DNA from: Amycolatopsis nalaikhensis
GTDB lineage: Bacteria > Actinomycetota > Actinomycetes > Mycobacteriales > Pseudonocardiaceae
Reading direction: 5' to 3'
Length of the DNA: 64,000 nt
NCBI RefSeq assembly: GCF_030264295.1
Contig: NZ_CP127173.1
Location: 937,501 to 1,001,500, forward strand
In this document: positions 60,664 through 64,000 of the stretch, piece after piece
Numbering within the stretch: the stretch's first letter is position 1
Layout: each line of letters starts with the position of its first letter
Notes under the pieces: generated by a model
Told to the model about the DNA's origin: nothing
Seen by the model: the letters and a program-made list of their open reading frames with translations, nothing else
Databases searched by the model: none
Translations under genes and position numbers: made by a program

Positions 60664-61563
60664 GTGGTCAAGCTTGGCCGGATCACCGCGTTGCTGGCAG
60701 GCGCCGCCCTCTTGGCGGGCATGACGACAGGCCCCAGTGCGGCGAGTACCGCCGCGCCGCGCAAGACCGGGCCGATCACCGTGGCCTACGTCGAGGTGAA
60801 CAACAACAGCATGCTGAACGTGGGCAAGTACGAGCTCGCCCAAGGCGGTGGCAACGTGTTCGACATCGGCGTCATCTTCGCCGCCAACATCAACTACGAC
60901 ACCGCGACGAAGTCGGCATACCTGTACTTCAACCCGAACGTGCGGAACGTCCTCGACCACGTGAGCACCCAAGTCCGCCCGCTGCAGGCCAAAGGCATCA
61001 AGGTCCTGTTGTCGATCCTGGGCAACCACCAGGGCGCCGGGTTCGCCAACTTCCCCTCCCAGCAAGCGGCCGCGGCCTTCGCCAAGCAGCTGTCCGACGC
61101 CGTGACCAAGTACGGGCTCGACGGCGTCGACTTCGACGACGAATACGCCGAGTACGGCACCAACGGCACCGGCCAGCCCAACGCCGGCTCCTTCGTCCAC
61201 CTCGTCACGGCCCTGCGCGCGGCGATGCCCACCAAGCTGATCTCGCTGTACAACATCGGCCCGGCGGCATCGAGGTTGTCCTACGGCGGCGTCGACATCA
61301 CCTCGAAGTTCAATTACGCCTGGAACCCCTACTACGGCACCTGGGGCGTACCGAACATCGCCCTCCCCAAATCCGGACTCTCCCCCGCGGCAGTCCAGAT
61401 CGCGGCGACATCCGCCGGCACCGCCGCCGGCCTTGCCCAGCGAACCGTCAGCGAAGGCTATGGCGTGTACCTGACCTACAACCTCGGCGCCGGCGACTCA
61501 CACACCTACATCTCCAGCTTCACCAAGCCCCTGTACGGCCAGGACGCCGTGTACCGGCCCTAG
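60664..61563 (+). CDS. Endo-beta-N-acetylglucosaminidase (EndoH-type, GH18)
   Basis: 299 residues from GTG 60664; AGGAGTTGAG upstream. Sec signal peptide ending near SAAST. GH18 core with the catalytic DGVDFDDEYAEYG motif (about 155-167) and SLYNIGPAASRLSYGGVDI, WNPYYGTW and EGYGVYLTYNL, which are close to Streptomyces plicatus EndoH from memory. EndoH cleaves the chitobiose core of high-mannose N-glycans, releasing sugars outside the cell. The DasR-like site fits amino-sugar control. Confidence 0.95.
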   Translation: MVKLGRITALLAGAALLAGMTTGPSAASTAAPRKTGPITVAYVEVNNNSMLNVGKYELAQGGGNVFDIGVIFAANINYDTATKSAYLYFNPNVRNVLDHVSTQVRPLQAKGIKVLLSILGNHQGAGFANFPSQQAAAAFAKQLSDAVTKYGLDGVDFDDEYAEYGTNGTGQPNAGSFVHLVTALRAAMPTKLISLYNIGPAASRLSYGGVDITSKFNYAWNPYYGTWGVPNIALPKSGLSPAAVQIAATSAGTAAGLAQRTVSEGYGVYLTYNLGAGDSHTYISSFTKPLYGQDAVYRP

Positions 61564-61582
61564 CCACCTCGGTTGGCGGAGA

Positions 61583-62305
61583 TCATCGCGCGGCGGCGTG
61601 TTCGACAGCGGGAAGCGCCGAGTTGTCGCTGCCCGTGGCCGGCCGGGCCCGCCACAGCGAAATGCCCAAGCCGATCAACGCTACGCCGGTCGGAACGGCC
61701 AACGGCCGGTTGAACGACTCCGGGAGCACCGCGAGCGCGACCGTCGCGACGGTGCCCGCGGCCAGCAGCGCCGACGCCCACCGGGCGAGGACGCGCGCCC
61801 GGAACAACGCGATGCCGAACAGGCAGCCACCCGCGAGGTAACCGGCGGAGCTGACCGCGATGACGGTCTGCATGCCGCCGATGCCATGGGTCGCGGTGCC
61901 ACCGAAGGCGACGGCGAGGACGTCGGCGACGTAGCCGGGCGCCGTGGGTGCCAGCGCGGGCAGAACGGCGGCGGCGACCACCTCGATGCCGAACATCAGC
62001 AGGTAGCCGGCGGCGAACAAGACGTAGCCGAGGAAGCCGAGGATTCCCGTCTGCCGGACTTGACGCAGGTACATGCCGGTGATGCCGGCGAGTGCCAGCG
62101 CGGCCATGAGCGCCTTCGCCGTGCTGCGCACGGCCCAGTCGGTGGTGGTGACCAGCGAGACGTCCATGGCCGGGTGGCCGACCTGGACCGCGATGAACAG
62201 TGCCCCCGCGATCGCGGCAGCCATTCCGGCGGCCCGCGAAAGGTCCCGTTCGCCGGGGGCCATGGAGAACTGCTTCGTCTTGCCGGGTCTTGGCGTGGCA
62301 CTCAT
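61583..62305 (-). CDS. Polytopic membrane protein beside a TetR regulator
   Basis: 240 residues, six or seven hydrophobic helices (AAGMAAAIAGALFIAVQVG, GFLGYVLFAAGYLLMFGIEV, AGYLAGGCLFGIALF and others). No named family was recognised. It is divergent from a TetR gene across twin palindromes, so it is the likely target of that regulator. Confidence 0.75.
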   Translation of the reverse strand: MSATPRPGKTKQFSMAPGERDLSRAAGMAAAIAGALFIAVQVGHPAMDVSLVTTTDWAVRSTAKALMAALALAGITGMYLRQVRQTGILGFLGYVLFAAGYLLMFGIEVVAAAVLPALAPTAPGYVADVLAVAFGGTATHGIGGMQTVIAVSSAGYLAGGCLFGIALFRARVLARWASALLAAGTVATVALAVLPESFNRPLAVPTGVALIGLGISLWRARPATGSDNSALPAVEHAAAR

Positions 62306-62335
62306 GCCTTGCTCCTCCGAGAGGGGTCCGCGCGA

Positions 62336-62387
62336 GGTGTACGACGTACACCTCTGCCGGGCTCAAGCTAGGCGTACGATGTACACC
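62336..62387. promoter_or_regulatory. Two TetR-type operators
   Basis: GGTGTAC, GAC, GTACACC (62336-62352, perfect) and GGCGTAC, GAT, GTACACC (62371-62387, one mismatch). The centres are 35 bp apart. They lie between the membrane-protein gene and the TetR gene. Confidence 0.85.
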
Positions 62388-62427
62388 TGTCAAGGCCGGG
62401 CCACCGGTCAGAAGGTGGAGGACCCCG

Positions 62428-63090
62428 ATGCAGGACACCGCCGCGGCCGGTGGCCGGGAGCGGCTCAACCGCGCCAAAGTGCTGGGCGCCGCCGTCGAAC
62501 TGGCCGATGAAGGCGGCTTCGAGGCCCTGACGATGCGCAGGCTCGCGACCCGGTTGAGCGTCGTGCCCATGGCGCTCTACAAGCACGTGGCGGACAAGCG
62601 CGAGCTCCTCGACGGCATGGTCGACCTGGTCTTCGCCGAGGTCGAGGTCCCCGTCGACGTCGACTGGCGGACCGCCATGCACCGCCGGGCGGCATCGATG
62701 CGGCTGGCTTTGCTCCGTCATCCGTGGGCGGTCGGCCGGATGGAGACGGGCAACCCAGGACCGGCGAACCTGCACCACCACAACGCCGTGATGCGGTGCC
62801 TCCGCCGTGACGCGGGCTTTCCCTTCCGCATGGCCGTGCACGCGTACAACCTGATGGACGCCTACGTCTACGGGTTCGCCCTCCAGGAGAAGACCCTCGC
62901 CGGCGACATCCCGGCGGAAGCCGCGCGGCGGCAAAAAGCCGTCGTGGACCGGAAGCCGTCGGGACTCGAGGATTACCCCTACCTCGCCGAGGTGGTCACC
63001 GAACTGGCGAAGACCGGGTTCGCCTTCGCCGACGAGTTCGAGTTCGGGCTCGACCTCATCCTCGACGGCCTCAGCCGGATGCCTCAGTAA
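62428..63090 (+). CDS. TetR/AcrR-family regulator
   Basis: 220 residues from ATG 62428. HTH: RAKVLGAAVELADEGGFEAL, TMRRLATRLSVVPMALYKHV, ADKRELLDGM; C-terminal ligand domain of the TetR_C_1 type. Twin operators lie upstream, so it most likely represses itself and the divergent membrane protein. Confidence 0.92.
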   Translation: MQDTAAAGGRERLNRAKVLGAAVELADEGGFEALTMRRLATRLSVVPMALYKHVADKRELLDGMVDLVFAEVEVPVDVDWRTAMHRRAASMRLALLRHPWAVGRMETGNPGPANLHHHNAVMRCLRRDAGFPFRMAVHAYNLMDAYVYGFALQEKTLAGDIPAEAARRQKAVVDRKPSGLEDYPYLAEVVTELAKTGFAFADEFEFGLDLILDGLSRMPQ

Positions 63091-63160
63091 CGCTCCCGCA
63101 CAGCGGGCAGCGGGTCGAACCCACCGCTACGGCCGTCGGCCCGGTAGACCCAGATCCCGA

Positions 63161-63203
63161 GTGAGGGGGACAGGGATTCGAGTCCGAGTCCCCTCAGCTC
63201 CAC
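63161..63203 (+). other. Degenerate tRNA-Ala-like 3' end
   Basis: GTGAGGGGG, CAGGG, TTCGAGTCC and AGTCCCCTCAGCTCCACA resemble the tRNA-Ala(GGC) fragment at 16783 but with an insertion in the T arm, and in the opposite orientation. No 5' half. A stem terminator follows. Possibly an old tRNA or attachment relic. Confidence 0.4.
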
Positions 63204-63212
63204 ATCGGACGA

Positions 63213-63253
63213 AACCCCTCCGGTTAGGCCTTGCGGCCGGCTCCGGAGGGGTT
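63213..63253 (+). terminator. Stem-loop terminator
   Basis: AACCCCTCCGG/CCGGAGGGGTT, 11 bp, with a small inner hairpin GGCC/GGCC. No long T run. Probably ends the TetR or tRNA-like transcript. Confidence 0.6.
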
Positions 63254-63413
63254 CCGTGTTCCGGGTCCGATGGCGTTCACCTTGTTCGGCGTCGCCGCGG
63301 TCGTCGCGGTGGGCTCGCAGCCGAACCATCTGGCTCGCCGGTCTGCCCTTCGTCGTGCTCAGTGCGGTGCCCACCGCTGTCGTGGCGGTGGATCTCCTCC
63401 CCCGCTAGGACCG
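63254..63413. other. Remnant of a small membrane protein
   Basis: A plus frame from 63268 reads MAFTLFGVAAVVAVGSQPN, and a second frame reads IWLAGLPFVVLSAVPTAVV then DLLPR before a stop at 63408. Joined they would be a two-helix peptide. Treated as a frameshifted relic. Confidence 0.35.
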
Positions 63414-64000
63414 CTACCTCGGTACCTCGAAGCCGCCGATCTGCTCCTCCAGCAGTTCCGCCAGCCTCAACGGTGTGCGGTCCTCGAACGCCGGGCCGAT
63501 GAGCTGCACCCCGACCGGCAGCCCCTCCACAGACCTGCCCGTCGGTATCGCCGTGGCGGGCAGACCCGGCATTGTCGCCAGACCCGCCCAGACCAGCTGG
63601 TCGAAGTACGGGTACTCCACCCCGTCGATGTCGATGCGCCGCTCCATCGGGTTCGGGTGGTGGTCGTGCGGGAACGCCGGGGTCGGCGTGACCGGGCACA
63701 CCACCGCGTCGTACTCGGCGAACAACCGCCGCCAGGCGTGGCGGTGGCTCTCGCGGCCCTTGTCGGCCTCGAGCCACTCCGCGTGGCTGAACGTCATCGC
63801 CTGCACCCGGACCGCGTCGAGACTCCCGTCCGGCACATTGGCTCGCAGCCGCTCGAGCGACTCGATCGGGAAACGTGCCACCGAGCCCGAAATCAGCAAC
63901 TGCATGTACAGCCTCGCCGCTTCGGTCAGGTCGGGTAGCAGCGGACTTCGCCGCTCGACGCGGGCGCCGCCGTCGAGAAGCGTCTCGGCCACCCGGTTCA
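63414..64000 (-). CDS. Amidase-signature protein (C-terminal part, runs off right edge)
   Basis: About 195 C-terminal residues, open to the right edge. DAVVCPVTPTPAFPHDHHPN, VWAGLATMPGLPATAIPTGR and GLPVGVQLIGPAFEDRTPLR are the C-terminal amidase-signature blocks. The Ser-Ser-Lys catalytic region lies outside. Substrate unknown. Confidence 0.9.
   Translation of the reverse strand, partial: NRVAETLLDGGARVERRSPLLPDLTEAARLYMQLLISGSVARFPIESLERLRANVPDGSLDAVRVQAMTFSHAEWLEADKGRESHRHAWRRLFAEYDAVVCPVTPTPAFPHDHHPNPMERRIDIDGVEYPYFDQLVWAGLATMPGLPATAIPTGRSVEGLPVGVQLIGPAFEDRTPLRLAELLEEQIGGFEVPR

Noticed and set aside
63161-63203. Functional tRNA gene
   Set aside because: No 5' half, D arm or intact T arm; only the 3' end is tRNA-like.

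Overview
The window is high-GC actinomycete DNA. Strong GGAGG ribosome sites, ATGA/GTGA start-stop overlaps, an endo-beta-N-acetylglucosaminidase H homologue, DUF5753-type regulators and DUF2637/DUF2690 proteins fit a Pseudonocardiaceae-like host such as an Amycolatopsis relative; this placement is inference. It reads as an accessory, mosaic region running into more ordinary chromosome on the right.

1-17 kb is the right part of an integrative conjugative element. A leftward operon (sigma-like protein, pilin-like protein, VirB6/TrbL-like protein, PrgI protein, VirB4 ATPase, GP88 protein, VirD4/TraD coupling ATPase) runs off the left edge. A rightward operon holds two methyltransferase-like proteins and a serine-recombinase fragment without a catalytic domain. 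Between the operons is a control region with 11-bp iterons in two facing blocks and a 36-bp box in front of each operon. A P-loop kinase/HTH pair with a palindromic operator follows, then a small protein, a catalytically dead copy of the recombinase N-terminus and the full large serine recombinase. The recombinase 3' end runs through a 45-nt piece of a tRNA-Ala(GGC) gene.

17.4-24.7 kb carries a two-component system, a small membrane protein and four exported cell-wall-type proteins (two DUF2690, one DUF1906 glycoside-hydrolase-like, one Tat-exported M15-peptidase-like). It ends with a frameshifted gene and a tRNA-Asn(GTT) 3' fragment plus terminator, a likely attachment scar.

24.7-41 kb is a mobile-element graveyard: a DUF2637 transfer gene split by a group II intron, an IS481-type element, a TacA/TacT-type toxin-antitoxin pair, a TPR-like protein, a GNAT-PIN-ASCH-like multidomain protein followed by a stand-alone ASCH protein, a decayed ABC exporter, and a second group II intron between a LexA-type box and an ImuA-like gene.

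41.4-51.9 kb is rich in nucleotide-type enzymes. A leftward operon of radical SAM/SPASM protein, dTMP-kinase-like protein, endonuclease/phosphatase-fold protein and NUDIX hydrolase faces a LysR-like regulator. It is flanked by a P-loop kinase, an HAD phosphatase and several HTH regulators with clear palindromic operators. An IS3 element truncates an HTH partner gene.

53.4-64 kb looks chromosomal: VOC proteins, a NarL/DesK-type two-component system facing an ABC exporter, a secreted tripeptidyl-aminopeptidase-type hydrolase, an EndoH-type glycosidase with a DasR-like site, a TetR regulator with twin operators facing a membrane protein, a tRNA-like remnant and a partial amidase.
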